The notes: a model not told the origin generated them from the letters alone. 64,000 nt of DNA from Fulvia fulva (GCF_020509005.1 NC_063021.1:3534001-3598000), one strand, 5' to 3'; counted from the stretch's first letter, positions 22,556 through 36,330 are shown. Translations and numbers: made by a program.

Positions 22556-23746
22556 CTACCCCCCCTTCAAAATCGCGCTTAGTCCCTTAAGCTCGTATTA
22601 TCGCTACTACGAAAGCAGTATTATCCTCTATATCGTCATTTCTATTACTTCTATTATCTATTCTATCCGCTGTCGTGTCGTCGTTACTACCTCGGTCGGC
22701 ATTATCGTATCCTCCGCGGTAGCTAACATAGCCTATATAAGTCGTAATTTTGTACTTGCCGTAGCGATTTACGAACTCCGCGAAAGAGTTCGTTATAGCT
22801 TCTGTTACTTATATTAAGGAAGAGCTATAGTACCTATTACTAACTAATATTAGCGGTGTAGCTATAGTTACTAAGTTAAGGGAAGATTGCTATTCGCGTT
22901 AACGCTTATCTTATACTTACCTACTATCGGTCATCTTTCTTAAAGTAGCCGCCTACGTGTCTTTACTTATACTAGTCTTAGGCTCGTAGCTCTTAACCGG
23001 TAGTAGAGCTATAGGCACCTACGTAATTAGTATACGTAGCCCTCCTATAGTTACTAGGTTAGACGTAGCTATTAACGAAGCGTTTATAGTATCGCTAATT
23101 ATGCCGTCTTCGAGTATATCCTCGTTCGGAATCTACCCTAGTAGTAGTATAAAGCCGGCTAGCCTGTCCTTCGTAGGATAGTTATAGTAGAAGTCCGCGA
23201 TAGAGGCGGCGGTAGTATCTATTAACTCCTTAGCGGGCTCCTAAGTAAGCTTACTATAACTAACCTATTATACTAGATACTCGTATCGTCTCTCCTTCCT
23301 TCTACTACGTAGCGCTAGTCCCGGCGGTAGTGTGCTCTTTATATCTAGTATCGTATCTAGTAACTAATACGTACTTATATTGCTATTATCGTCTTCTACC
23401 TCTATAGGTACTAGTAGTAGTTATACTTAGCCTAGTATCGGTTTGTATACCGGTATTAGTAGCTTAGCGTAGAAGCCGTTATATAAGTTACTTAGCGATC
23501 GCGGTAAATCTAGGCGATACGTATCGTATAGTAGTACTTTAGTAATCGTATAAGGTCCGGTATAGCGGTAGTTAAGTTTCTTTAACGGGCGCTTAGTACG
23601 CTAGTTACGAGTACTAAGGTATACTATATTACCTACTTCGTATCGTAGTACGATCGTACGGTATTTATTCGCGTACTCGGCTTACGACGCTTATACTATC
23701 TCTATCGAGTCTCTTAGTTTATAGCGAAGCTCTATTATATACTATA
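22556..23746 (-). pseudogene. Gypsy-3 pol: integrase C-terminus and tail
   Basis: On the minus strand, 23560-23730 reads as the integrase C-terminal region (VGNIVYLSTRN, RPLKKLNYRYTGPY). Stops at former CAG/CAA codons are frequent. The sequence left of about 23300 is low-similarity C-terminal tail. It continues at 28733 beyond LINE-A. Confidence 0.65.
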
Positions 23747-23929
23747 GGACCGTACTTATTGCTATCGATCTCTACGCTAAAACAAGACACATTCGAAAGC
23801 TCTTATTAAGGCCATTCTAACGATATATAAAGCAGGCCACTGCCCCTAGGACTAAGGGAGTTCTACCTCATTTAATCTAGACAGCTTGAAGCTCTCCTCA
23901 CCCTATTTCTTCAGCTCTAAACGCCGCGG

Positions 23930-25255
23930 AGGTGCCTAGCTACATTAGGTAACTCCTAGGCGATAGTAGCCTAGGCTACGGTACTAACGGCGCCTACGGC
24001 CCTATAGGCGAAGCCCTTCTAAGACAACTAGTAGCAACTTATAGAGGACGTAAAAAGTATAGAAACTAACGATTAGCTCCCTTACCGGTCTCTATAGGTA
24101 ATGATCACTTAGCTACGTACGGCGCTTATACTATCGTATTACCGAGGGCAACAAGAAATAAGGACGACGTCCTAGGCGATTAGTAAGGCCACCCGGAATT
24201 AACACCCCTATAGCTAGGCATCGGTCGCGGCATCGATACTAGGCCCCCGCCTAACGCACGATATAGTTACGATCCGCATTGTAGCAAAGGAAGACTAGGC
24301 CGAAGTTACGAAGCTATCTAACAAGGAGCTCGCCTAACGAATTAACTAACTAGGGGTGGTCGTAGTGAACTAATAGTCTAACGGCACTCTATAGATCTAT
24401 ACTAGCTCTACTACTACTAGGAGGCACCTAGAGGTATAGCTATAGTAGGCATCTAAGGTTGCGGTATTAGCGAAGGTCTTAACGAAACAATTTACGATCC
24501 TAGTCCACGATATGCCTAAGGAGTTTGACCTAACTAACTAGGGTCACCTACGCGCTCTCTAAGAGGACAACCCGGTCACTCTTAACTCTCTAAATTAGAA
24601 GGCGACTTGGCTCTATAGGAAATGGCTAGAAGGCAAGAAGGCCTCGGCGCTAATAGTATAGCTATAAGACGCGAAAGCGGCGGATCTAGCGATAGAACAA
24701 GGCCTAGTCTAGTAATATAGCCTTAAGATAGTAGAAAAGCACTCCTTATCCTTTCGTGTCCTCTAATGCTTCAAATGCTAATAGTATAGACACCAAACCT
24801 ACACGTGTATAAATAAGCAGGCCTGCTCGAACTATATAGGAGACTATATGTCTAGGGACTATATATCGACTACGAGACGGTACGCGAACTGTCCGGGGCA
24901 CTACCTATCGTATAGTACGGAATGCCTATAGCGGAAACTAGCGAAAAACAAGGCAATTATAAACAGAACCGTCGCCCTAAGATTCTACGGCGACCGTAAG
25001 GCTAGCCTATACCGGAACTAACTAGCGGCGGTCGGGTATAAGCGCCCTAGGGCCGAGAACGATGTAAAGGATACGTAACCTAGGGCGTACGGGAGGCCAC
25101 GTGCTCTACTAGCTACGGCGAGGGAATCTAACTAGGCCCGGCTCCCCTTTAGTATATAGCCGATAGGCGTAGACTAGGACGTATAGGGTAGTAGGACATA
25201 GGACGATATAGAGGAAATAATTGTCGATGCCGATAACTAGCCTCGACACGCTTAG
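23930..25255 (+). pseudogene. LINE-A ORF1 (gag-like, CCHC knuckles)
   Basis: The bounds are approximate. The conserved core is a CCHC knuckle, CFKC-x4-H-x4-C, starting at 24767, with a second Cys/His cluster about 30 codons on (ANCPGHYLSYSTEC). A TAA directly precedes CFKC and further TAA/TAG follow, all explicable as former CAA/CAG. In this clade ORF1 binds element RNA. Confidence 0.7.
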
Positions 25256-28200
25256 CATTATCTAGTATAACGTTAACTATAGTAAGGATATAGTCTAGAA
25301 CCATTTCCTATACGAGGCGGACCCGCGCGTCCACTACGTCCTTATAATCTAGGAGCTATAGATTAACCCGTACTATAAGAGACTAACGACCTACAAGTCA
25401 CTAGGCTATACGATATACCTACGAGGCGACGGTAGACCCCGTACGTGCTTCTATATTAGTAAGGACATACTAGAATCCGACTAGGAGGTAGTATACTACG
25501 TAGACGAAGAAGGCGGGGGCGATATTACCTCCCTCTACGTAGGTAGTACCTAGATATACAACCTATATATATAACCGCTAGCCTCGAGGTCTAGCCGCGA
25601 CCTAGGGGTCTATAGACACCTAGATAGTACGCTTAAGAGACAAGGGTGCCACATCGTAGTAGGAGACTTTAACATATACTACCCTTCCTAGGAAAGCCTT
25701 ATATAGCCGCACCCTATAGCCGACGAAGTACTCGACTTGATAGCGAGTAACGTAATTGCCCTTAATACCCCGAAGGACCTAGGTACCTAGAAGAGAGGGG
25801 GACTCTAAGGCACGATCGACCTCTCCTAGATGTCAGATAGCTACTACTATACGGTAACCTACTATAGGATCGAATATAAACTCGAGGCGTCGTTAGACTA
25901 TATACTAGTTAGGACCTCTATTACGATATAGATATAACGTATACTAGCGAGAACCCCTAAGCTAAACTAGGGAAAGGCCTACTAGGCTAATATCTAGGCG
26001 TACCTCGATAACTCTAAGAGGCTAGTCTAGATCGCGTAGTAGTAATATAACAGTAAAGACGAGATAGACGAAGTAGTCTAGGGGTTGATAGACGAAATAA
26101 GAGAAGCGACCTCACTTCACGTTCCGCTTACCTAACTAACGACATAGTCTAAACTATACTAGACGCCGGAGTATACTACGGTAGTAAGAGAAGCAAGGAG
26201 AGCCCGCCGGGTATAGACGAGTAGCTATAGCGAGGAGGCCTAGAACGTATATAGGGAGGTATACTAACAGAAGAAAGCTATAATACGAAGGGAGAAAGTA
26301 GTCGGCTAGAGGGCTATAGTAGAAGAAATCGCCGGCAAGCTAGAGAGGATATAGAAGCTAGCGAAATGGGCCCGATAGGACCCTATACAGGGCCCCTCCT
26401 TCTCTATACTAGCGCTACAATCGCCTAGTAGCCCGGTTAGCGACCCCGAGGCTAAGGCGCGTCTACTAGCTAGCAAGTTCTTCCCGCCCCTAGTCGAGGC
26501 TGATCTAAGCGATATAAACAGCTCTACTCCCCTAGCCCCTAGTATCGCGGTCTAATAGGAGGTGTCCGAGGGAGAAGTTGCCGCTATACTAAGGAAGTTA
26601 CCGGCGAAGAGAGCCCCGGGGCCGGATAGGATCCTAAACGAGCTACTAAAGAAGTATAGAGATTAACTAGCCCTAGTAGTTATAGCGATCTTTAACGCCT
26701 GCCTATAGACCGGATACTACCCGATAGCTTTTAAACAATCGACGATAGTGGTCCTACGTAAGCCGTAGAAGGAAGACTATACGTAGGTAAAGTCGTACCG
26801 CCTAATTACGCTCCTTAACACTCTTAGGAAGGCGCTTAAGAAGCTAGTTATAACGAGACTCTCCGAGGCGGTAGAGGAACACTCCCTACTCCCGGACACC
26901 TAGATAGGTACGCGCCTATAGCGATCGACGCTATCCGCGATAGAACTTATTACCTCTTAGGTAAAGGCTATCTAGTATAAGAATAGGGACAAGGTGGCTT
27001 CCTTACTTAGCCTAGACATATCGGGAGCCTTCGACTACGTGTTATACCCGCGGCTACTCTATATCCTAAGGTCGAAAGGACTCCCTAAGTAGCTTATTAA
27101 CTTCGTACGGTCCTACCTCCAAAACCGTAGTACGTCGATCCTAGTCGGCTAGTATAGAAGCCTATTTCAAGTAGTCTGTACTAGAATCCCGTAAGGCTTA
27201 ACGCTAGTACCTATTCTGTTCCTCTTCTTTATAGCGACGCTACTCCTAGCCCTAGAATCCTAGAACACCGCTACGAGCGGCTTCGTAGACGACACAAACA
27301 TCCTAGCGTAGTCTTCCTCGACTAAGGAGAACTATAGGCTACTAGAAGAGAAGCACAAGATCTGCGAGGACTAGGCTAGGAGGTACGGGGCTCGGTTTGC
27401 CCTAGAAAAGTACAATCTAATACACTTTACGCGCCGGCCACGGTTCTATAATATATAAGCTTCTTTCTAGATATAGGGGTATACGACTAACCCGGCAAAT
27501 TAGCTTAGGATCCTCGGACTATAGGTAGACCCGGCGCTACGGTAGAGGAAGTACGTATAGGAAATATTACGGAAAGCTAAACAGAATATAGCATTATACT
27601 AGAGGCTCACTACGTCTATATAGGGGGCGGACTTCCGGTAGTTACGACTTCTATATACGGCTATTATACGGCCGGTCCTTACCTATAGTAGCTAAGTGTA
27701 GTCCTTAGGCGAGAGGGCCTGCCTATCGAAGGGACTCGTCGCGCCGCTAGCGAAGATCTAAAACTAATGCCTAAGGAAGGTTACCGGGGTATATAAGTCG
27801 ACACTAACGAGGATGCTTAAGTACGAGACCGCTATACCGCCGATCGACCTATATATCTAGGGACTACGGACCTCCTACTTAGGTAAGTCGGCACAGTACC
27901 TAGTATAGAAGGTTATCGCTAGTATAGTCGTAAGGGCCCGCGAATTAGTACTAGCGTATAGGGGCATTCGACCCGGAAACGAGCCGAACTACCGGGTAAG
28001 GGACGAATAGCTAGTAATATAATAGGAAGGTAAGAAATCGTTTGTAGAGCAACTATAGAAAGAGAGGTAGAACAACCAGGTTGTAGGGCATAGTAGACGC
28101 CCTTAGCTAGCGGGACAACCTAAGGAATAGTTAGCTATAAAATTCGCGGTTAAGCACCCCCCGAAGCTTATCTACTACCGCCTTATAAGGACATAGAGTA

Positions 28201-28544
28201 GTATAGCAACCTAACTACGAAGCGAACATATCGGCCTCTAGGGGTACCTATTATAGAGGAAGGTTCTAGGATACACGAATACTAGCTGCCCCTACGGCTA
28301 TCGCTCCTAGAACGTACGGCACGCACTCCTCGTCTATCCGAGGTAGTCGCTAGGAAGGGGGGAGTAGATAGTAAAGGCGAGGAACCGGACGATTAGGGCA
28401 CTTCTTAACAACGCTAAGGACCTACGGCGTATTACGAACTAGATACTAGAGAAGGGCTAGCTAGAACAGTACCGCCTAGTAGGAGTAGTGTAGGAAGAGA
28501 GGACACGACGTAGCGCGACGAGACCGGCTAGGAGCGGGGGCTAA
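25256..28544 (+). pseudogene. LINE-A ORF2 (endonuclease, RT, C-terminal knuckle)
   Basis: The apurinic-type endonuclease begins near QYNVNYSKDIV (25265), with the GDFNI motif at about 25662 and a TIDLS motif near 25810. RT motifs follow: the template-grip region (26580-26660), LDISGAFDYV (27010), IPQGSTLAP (about 27185; Q codon now TAA) and FVDD (27282-27293). A Cys/His motif near 28290 closes the protein before TAA 28542. There is no RNase H. Nonsense codons are numerous. Confidence 0.8.
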
Positions 28545-28732
28545 CGGGGTAGTGATATAGACTACGTACGTTTAGAGGGAAAGCTAATCTAGATAAGGAG
28601 AAGTTAGGGGCGGGAAGGGTTTTCACCTATTTGGGTTTCCCTTTGTACATAATAATAGATATATACCTATATAGGCCGGATAGGGTCCTAGAATAGGGGA
28701 ATAACAAATCTATCTATCTATTATATACTATA

Positions 28733-30566
28733 CGAAGGTATTTACTAATTCCGCGTCTAGGCGTTATTTATATAGGAGTAGCTATATAGGTAGGTTGAGC
28801 TCTATATCCGCGTATCTCGGATTCTTACTAATATTAGCTATAAAGGGGCTTATACTAGTCGTTTTAGAGACATAGTCATTAGCTATAAATTCTACGAGCG
28901 GTAACTAGTCCGGCTAGTTATCTTATATATAGCTAATAAATGCGCGTAGATATTACTCTATTATCTTATTTGTATTCTCGCTCTATCTATCGGTCTTAGG
29001 ATGATACCCGGTAGAGATCTTACGCCTGATCTATAGTAGTTTATAAAGGCGTCCCTAAAAGGCTAAAATCTATTAAGGTCCGCGGTCCGATACAATCGTC
29101 TTTAGCAATCCGTAGCGTAAGAAGATGTGCTTAATATAGACGTAGGCGATATATTTAGCTATCATTTCGAGAACTAGAATATAGTGGCGCTCCTTACCTA
29201 GTCTATTAGTCACCGTAAGCGCATTCTCGTACTATTGACCGTTGACCGTATACTTCGCTCTAGGCAAGTCGATAACGAAGTCTATAGCGACATTATCCTA
29301 AGTATCGAAGGGGATAGGCAGTAGGGCCAAAGGTCCGTACTATAGTTTGTTAATACTACGGCTATTACGACATGTCTAGTAGGCGCGTACGAAAGATCTA
29401 ATAAAAAGGGTTATCCTTAGCTATATATAATATCGTAACACGAGCCTACTCGTAGTAGTCTTACCTAGGTGTCCGGCTGCCGGTACATCGTAAAATGCTT
29501 TGACTATACGTATATAGATAGTGTTCTCCTCATCCTCTATAGGTAGAACGAAGAGGCTATACCCGCTATATCGGTTCTTAATGTATATTATACCGTCGAC
29601 TAGTATTACGTACTTGTCGTCTATCTTGTTCTTTTAGAGTAGTTTCACTAGTTCTCCTACCGCGAGTTAGGTAGTAGCTTCGACTACGTCATCTTGTTCG
29701 TATAGCTTACTAATGTCTACTACTAGGGCTTCGTCTATAACTACCCCTTCTACTTCGGATACGGATAGTCTTAGGATCTAGCTTACGCTAACCAATAGGA
29801 AGTGTTCTAGTTTTAGTAGTACGCTATCCTATTAAGTATAACGCGGATCTGACTTATTATATAAGATAGCGTCTTAGGAACGTCGAGTAAGGCTATCTAG
29901 CTTCGCTCCTTATACTCCTAGTCGGTATACGATGTTAAAGAAGAACTGTAATAAGAACTCGGCCTACCTAGCTTAGCGTCTATTTAGCTACTTAGATATT
30001 ATAAAGTATTCTAAGTTCTTATAGTCGCTATAGACAAGTATAGGGTAGCCGCTTAGGTCGGTAAAGTTCTCGAAGTCTAGTTTATCGATATCGCCCGCTA
30101 TTAGCTCTAGCTTCTATCCCTTAAACGCCTTAACGATTACGAGTAACTCCTTGTCGTAGATATCGTAGTTATACTCCTACGGGCTTATCTTTTTCGACAG
30201 GTATACGATAGGGCGGAGGATATTGTCCTCGTTATATTACGATAGGACTGCTACGGTTATAAAGTCGCTTACGTTAGTCTCTAAGACGGTACGTCTCCCG
30301 GGGATAAATATCGCTAGTACTGTTCCCTTAGCGGCGGTAAATACTTACTTTAGTCCTTCGAACGTATTCTAATATTCGTTTGTCTAGTACTAGGGGTTGT
30401 CCTTCTTAGTTAGCTTTGCTATAGGTAGAACTATCTTACTATAGTCCTTAATAAAGCGTCGATAAAAGCCTAAGAATCTATTAAACGTAAGGATGTCCTT
30501 TACGTTAGTAGGAGTCCCCTATTTATATATCGCTTATACTTTAGCTAGGTCTATTAATACGCTATC
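28733..30566 (-). pseudogene. Gypsy-3 pol: integrase core and RNase H
   Basis: The minus strand shows VSDRGP (catalytic Asp of the DDE triad, near 29080-29100), the region for AYHPQTDGQTER-type sequence just left of it, the zinc-binding region, RNase H (about 29900-30250), and [11 protein letters not shown] at 30460-30500, the hinge after RT. It is continuous with 36871 once Gypsy-2 and one CTATC are removed. Confidence 0.7.
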
Positions 30567-31086
30567 TGTTATAGTCTCCCTATAGAGTATATAGAAGGTA
30601 GGGACAGAAGAGCCTTAGAGTACTTAGAAGTCGTTAAGAAGTAAAAGTCTAGCTTAGTATATAAGCGCTAAGAATTATATACCCCGTAACATTTACTACG
30701 GGACCTAGCCCTCCAAATTCACCCCTCTACTAAACCTTAACAGATTCACTTCGGCTCGTAACTATATAACTTACGGCACTCCCGCGAGCACCCGCGACTA
30801 CGCTAGACCCTAGAAGAAGCACGTAGAAGACTCGGAACGTAGGGCAGGTTAGAATAAGGTTTTGAGCAAAGCTACTAAGCGCGGCTTCGTACGGGTTAGC
30901 CCTATTAATACGGGGACACGTACTCGCGAGGGTCGCGTATAAATATCTAGCCTTCCCTAGGCCTCTCTTACTTTCTTCGTCTTTCGTTTCGTGTAGCAAT
31001 TATAGTATACCCTTTTACATCTATACTTCGTACCTACATTCTCGCTTTTACCCTTATATCTTATAGGCTAGGCTCTCGCCCTAATA
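30567..31086 (+). repeat. Gypsy-2 5' LTR
   Basis: 520 bp, TGTTATAGTC to GCCCTAATA (the terminal CA mutated to TA). The minus strand holds an 89-codon open frame (30730-30999) that is also open in the other LTR. Confidence 0.9.
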
Positions 31087-31139
31087 TTACGAAAGACTAA
31101 CAAACCGTTAACCACTCGAGTCATCCTTATAGGTGACTA

Positions 31140-32350
31140 CGCTACCGATAGAGGTGTTAACCTCGACAACTAAGACACTCTATTCCACTTTAGTAAGTAG
31201 ACTAATATCCCCTTCTCGAACGCCGCTACCTTCGGTACCTAAGTAAACGCTAACCCCGACACCGCCTACGCTCTTATTAACCGTACCGTCTCCTCTTTCC
31301 GCGAGACCGCCTAGTAGGTCGAGTAAGCAAACAACTAAGCAATATACCTTTAAGGTATTGTGAATACCTTCTAGAACCTCGCCCCGTATACCGACGATAA
31401 CCGCCGCTAGTACTTCTCTAAGAAGGTTAACGACCTAGACGAGTTCGACGGTAATAAGAGCAAGTTTAAGGCATTTAAGACATAGCTTACTATTAAGCTA
31501 TTAGCTAATACCGACCACTTTCCGCGAGAGAAGGACAAAGTTACGTACGTCTTCTCCCTCCTTCGGGGAGACGCCGCGGCTTAGGTATAATACTATATCG
31601 ATAACGCTACGTAGACTATAGGCTACCCGGACGTCCTTACCTTAATATAGGACCTCCGTACTGCCTTTAGTGATCCAGACCGTAGAGCTACCGCCTAGAA
31701 CGCTATCTATAACCTCCTCTAGAAGAATAAGAGCTTCGCCGAGTACCTCGCGGCCTTTAACCGCGATATCGGGTTTACCGGCTATAACGAAGAGACTAAG
31801 AAGAGCACTCTCCGCCGTAGCTTATTAGTAGAGCTTCTTCGAGCCCTCGAGGACAAGGACGTCGGTACTATAAGCTTCCGTAAGCTCGTCGAGACCTACT
31901 AGCGCCTCGACTCTAACATAAAATATACAGCCTCTCTCCTCGCTTCCCGTTCTTAAGGTCGTTAGCCTCGTAGTCCCGGAAGCTACTTCGCTACTCTACT
32001 AGGCGCCGCCGCTCCTACGGCTCTCCCTTCCGTCTCTATAGGTAATGCTATAGATCTTAGCGCTAGTACTACCGTCCCTCGAGTCTAGGGCCTCGTTAAC
32101 GGTAAGCTTACTCCTAAAGAGAAGCTTCGCCGTTACTAGGCCGGACTCTATACCTACTACGGCGGTCTAGGCTATATCGTAGTTAACTGTCCGTAGCTCG
32201 CTACCTATAACGCCCGTAACCCGGTTCGCGGCGCTATCGGCGCTATCGGCGCTATCGAGCCTACTCCTACTACTCCCGCTAAGTAGGAAAAAGCCTAGGT
32301 CTTTCTTATCGACGCGGTAAAGACTAAGAATAACGTTTACCGAAAGTAAA
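31140..32350 (+). pseudogene. Gypsy-2 gag
   Basis: Frame ending at TAA 32348. It shows a capsid-like fold pattern (DEFDGNKSKFKAFKT, HFPREKDKVTYVFSLLRGDAA, FAEYLAAFNRDIGFTGY) and a degraded knuckle near 32150 (GLYTYYGGLGYIVVNCP), where Cys and His codons have changed to Tyr (TGC/TGT to TAC/TAT, CAC to TAC), as RIP predicts. Many stops. The pol frame lies -1 relative to it. Confidence 0.75.
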
Positions 32351-35300
32351 GAGAGGAAAGAAGTTAAGGATCAATATAGTATAGCTAGACCTATACGACG
32401 AGACGGGTAAGGACTACGCTTATAAACCGTTCGTTACGAATGTAAATATCGGCTTAAAGAAACTCTCTTCTACTAATCTCACTCTTATAGACACTAGCGT
32501 ACTAGGCGAGTCTTTTATAGACTATAAACTCGCGACCTCTCTTAACCTCGAACCCTAGGAACTAAAGTACCCTCGTACCTTTAAACTCTTTAACAGTACG
32601 GAAACTACTACTAGTAAGATTACTTATATTATATATACGTTAATTACTCTCGGAGGCAAGCGTATGTCGATCACTAGCTTCCTTACGTCCCTACCGTATT
32701 AGAAGTTTATCCTCGGCCTCCCCTAGCTTAGACGATACTAACCTATTATCGACTAGACTTCCCTTACTATTAGCTTCCCTCTAGAAGCTCCTCCGGTACC
32801 TCCGCCTTCTCCGCCGCCTTAGCGCGGTCCTAAGTATACTAAGATCTTCTAGGTAAACGCCGCTGCCTTTACTACTACTACTAAGTAGCCTAAAGCTTAA
32901 GTCTTCGCTACCTCTCTCCGTAATATCGACATCGCCCTCGAGAAGCTCGATAAGAAACGTATACCTACCGACCCTACTACGAAGGTCCCTCCTTAGGCAT
33001 ACTATATCCTCTACGTATTCGATACTAAAGCCGTAGACGAGCTGCCTCCTTATCGCCCTTACGACTATAAGATTGAGCTAGAAGAAGGTATAGAGACACC
33101 GTTCGGACCGCTATATTCTATGTCCCGAGAAGAGCTTATCGTCCTTAAGAGATACCTCGAAGAGAACCGAAAGAAGGGGTTTATTCGAGCGAGCCGTTCT
33201 AGCGCTAGTAGTCCCGTTATGTTCGTTAAGAAGCCCGGCGGTAGCCTACGCTTCTACGTAGACTACCGAGGCTTAAACGCTATTATAAAGAAGAACCGCT
33301 ACCTAATACCGCTAATTTAGGAGACGCTCGAACACCTCTCTAAGGCTAAGTACTTTACTAAGCTCGATTTTATCGCTACGTTTAATAAGTTACGAATAGT
33401 AGAAGGACACGAGTATCTTATCGCCTTCCGTACTCGCTACGGGCTATTCGAGTCGCTCGTTATGCCCTTCGGCGTTTATAACGGGCCTAGTACCTTCTAG
33501 AACTTTATTAACGACATCCTTTAGGAGTTCCTCGATCAGTTCTATACTGCCTATATCGACGACATCCTAGTCTATAGCGAGACTAAGGAGGAGTACCGCG
33601 AGCACGTCTATAAGGTCCTTTAGAAGCTCGTAGACGCCGGCTTGTAGCTCGACATCGACAAGTACGAGTTTAAGAAGACTAAAGTCAAGTTCCTTAGTTT
33701 AATCATTACCGTAGACGGCATTAAGATAGACTAAGAGAAGATCGACGCTATCGTCGAATAGGATACTCCTACGAACGTTAAGGAGGTCTAGGGTTTCCTA
33801 GGCTTTACTAACTTCTACCGCCGCTTTATCTACGCATTCTCGGGCGTAGTACGCCCTTTAACGAAGCTTACGCGTAAGGGTAAGAAGTTTACCTAGACCG
33901 ACGAATACTAGGAGGCTTTTGACTTGCTTAAAGCAAAGTTTATTAAGAACCCGCTTCTATAGTACTTCGATTTCGAACTAGAGACCCGTATAGAGACTAA
34001 CGTATTCGACGGCGTAGTAGGCGGTGTCCTACTATAACGCCGCTCGCCTAAATCTCCCTAGTTACCTGTCGCCTTCCTCTCTAAGAAGATGACTACTACG
34101 GAGTATAACTACGAGATCTACGACAAGGAGCTTCTCGCTATCGTTAAAGCTTTTAAAGAGTCGCGCCCCGAGCTCGAAGGCTCTACTATACCCTTCTAAG
34201 TAAGCTCCGACTATAAGAACCTCGTCTACTTTATAAAGAGTAAGCTACTTAATCGTCGCTAGGCCCGCTAGAGCGAGTTCCTCTCCCGGTTCAACTTTAT
34301 AATCTCGTACACGCCCGGTAAGGCCAACTCGATAGCCGACGCCCTTACTCGCCGCCCTAGTGACTCTCTAGTTGATCGAAGAGGGGGCTAGCAAATCGTA
34401 GAGCAATAAGTTATTAAAGAGTACAACCTCTCTTCCGAGCTTCGAGAGTACCTTTCGAACGGCTAGCCTATACTCGCCGCTTCCTTTACTACTCTCGTGC
34501 TCGCTCCTACCTACCTTAACGAGAGTGATAATGAATCCGAGCCTAAAGAATACGTCTCGGACGCTAAGGACTTAAACGACGATAAAGAGGGCTTAGTAAC
34601 GACCGACGGCTTATCTAAATTAGACTTTAAGGGGTTTAATAATAAGGAGTAACCTAAAGGTATTATAGCACGAGTACGAATAGCGTACGATACCGACCTA
34701 GACGCCTAAGAGTTAGTTTAGGCCCTTAAATCTAGCGCGAGGACATTCCCGGGTTTCTCGCTATCTAAGTACGAGCTCTAGGAAGGTGTCGTCTACTTCC
34801 GTAAGAAGCTTTACGTACCGTAGCCCGAAGGCTCTAATATCCGAGCTAAGATTCTTTAAATCGTCTACGACTCCGCCTCTAGGGGTTACCTAGGCGTAGC
34901 TAAGACCTATAAGCTCCTCGCTAGGTATTACTAGTAGCCGTATTCCTAGAAGGACGTCCGCCGCTACGTACTAAACTACGCTACTTACTAAAGAGCTAAA
35001 GCTAACCGCTACCGCCCCTACGGTCTCTTATACCCTCTCCCGACTCCTAATCGTCCGTAGAAGTATATTACTATAGACTTTATTACCGATCTTCCTTACG
35101 GTAAGACCTTTAGCGGCGTAAAGGTAAAGGCCCTTCTAGTAATCGTAGACCGTTACTCTAAGGACCGGTATATAATCCCGTACTAGAGTATAACCGTGAA
35201 AGAGACTACTCGCTTGTTCTACGAATTTGTCTAGCGCTTTTAAGGCCTTCCGGATAGTATCACCTCTAATAGAGGCTCCTAGTTCATCTCGTACTTCTAG

Positions 35301-36330
35301 AAGCGTCTATGTACTATCCTAGGCATTAAGTATAACCTCTCGACTAGTTTTTAGCTATAGACCGACGGCTAGACCGAAATTACGAATACTATCCTCGAGC
35401 AGGTCCTTCGTTACTTCGTTAACTACTACTAGAAGGATTGGCCTTAGTATATCCCTACGGTAGAGTTCGCTACTCGTAACTAGGACTCGGAGACTACTAG
35501 CTACTCTCCCTTCTATACTACGAGAGGTTACTACCCTCGTATAGGTATAGAACTAGAAGAGCCTCTCTCGCCTACCGAAGGCGTAAACGAGTAAGTAGTA
35601 GACGAGTTCGCTACTATACTCTTATAGATCTATAAAGAAGTCTACGACGAGATAGTGTACGTATAAGTAATCTACGAGGATCAAGCTAATCGTCGTCGCT
35701 AGCTAGCTCCCGACTACTAAGTAGGCGATATAGTCTACCTTAACTCTAAGAATATTAAGACGGACCGCCCCTCTAAGAAGCTGAGCTAGAAGAACCTAGG
35801 TCCTTTTAAGATCACCGAGCGTATTAGTTTATACGCCTACCGTCTAGCTCTTCCTACGAATATAAAGATCTACGACGTCCTCTATCCCGTACGCCTTCGG
35901 CCGTCGGCTAAGGACCTATTCCCGAACTAAAACTAAGATATACTATGTCCTCCCGATAAAGTAGAAGTCGACGAGCCGTTTAAACTACCTTCTAACGGCT
36001 ATGCCGTCCGTAAGATCCGGGGAATCCGCGTAGAGCCTAACGATATTAAAGGGCTACCGCCGATTAAGTATAAAGTCGAATAGTAAGGTTACCCTAAGTA
36101 GGATACCTTATAGGAACCTATCTAATATATTATCTTCAATCGTTAAGCAATCGAAGAATACTACGCCCGCGTAGACGGCCTAGAAGTTAATATCGGTAGG
36201 CTTTTCGAATCTAAGCTCTTCGACGGGGCTTACTAATAGTGTATCGACTATAATATTAGGCCTAGGCCTAGTACTAAAGCTGAATATCCTCGATATATAG
36301 AACTACTACGGCTTCGTAGGAACTTAGCTT
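32334..36330 (+). pseudogene. Gypsy-2 pol (protease, RT, RNase H, integrase, chromodomain)
   Basis: In order: protease with LIDTSVLGESFID (about 32485); RT with [14 protein letters not shown] (33200-33250) and YIDDILVY (about 33552); hinge GFLGFTNFYRRFI (33793); RNase H with [11 protein letters not shown] (34105-34150); integrase zinc site, ITIDFITDLP (35070) and the second catalytic site read as SNRGSQF, so Asp is now Asn (35268-35270); the C-terminal VGDIVYLNSKNIKT (35725); and a chromodomain (IKYKVE...GYPK, 36063-36100). Stops at former Gln/Trp codons recur throughout. One 66-codon stretch of RT (33120-33320) has none. Confidence 0.88.

Larger units (their letters stand above)
23747..28718 (+). 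mobile_element. LINE-A: full-length Tad-like LINE
   Basis: 4,972 bp with TSD TATTATATACTATA (23733-23746 and 28719-28732; two further bases may belong). It has a 5' UTR, ORF1 with zinc knuckles, ORF2 with endonuclease and RT, a 3' UTR hairpin and an ATCT repeat tail. Host is the Gypsy-3 integrase. CpA is strongly depleted while CpG remains abundant. Confidence 0.88.

Noticed and set aside
33120..33320. Intact 66-codon RT ORF as a domesticated gene
   Set aside because: It is just the longest stop-free stretch of Gypsy-2 pol; the frame is broken by RIP stops on both sides and no own promoter is visible.
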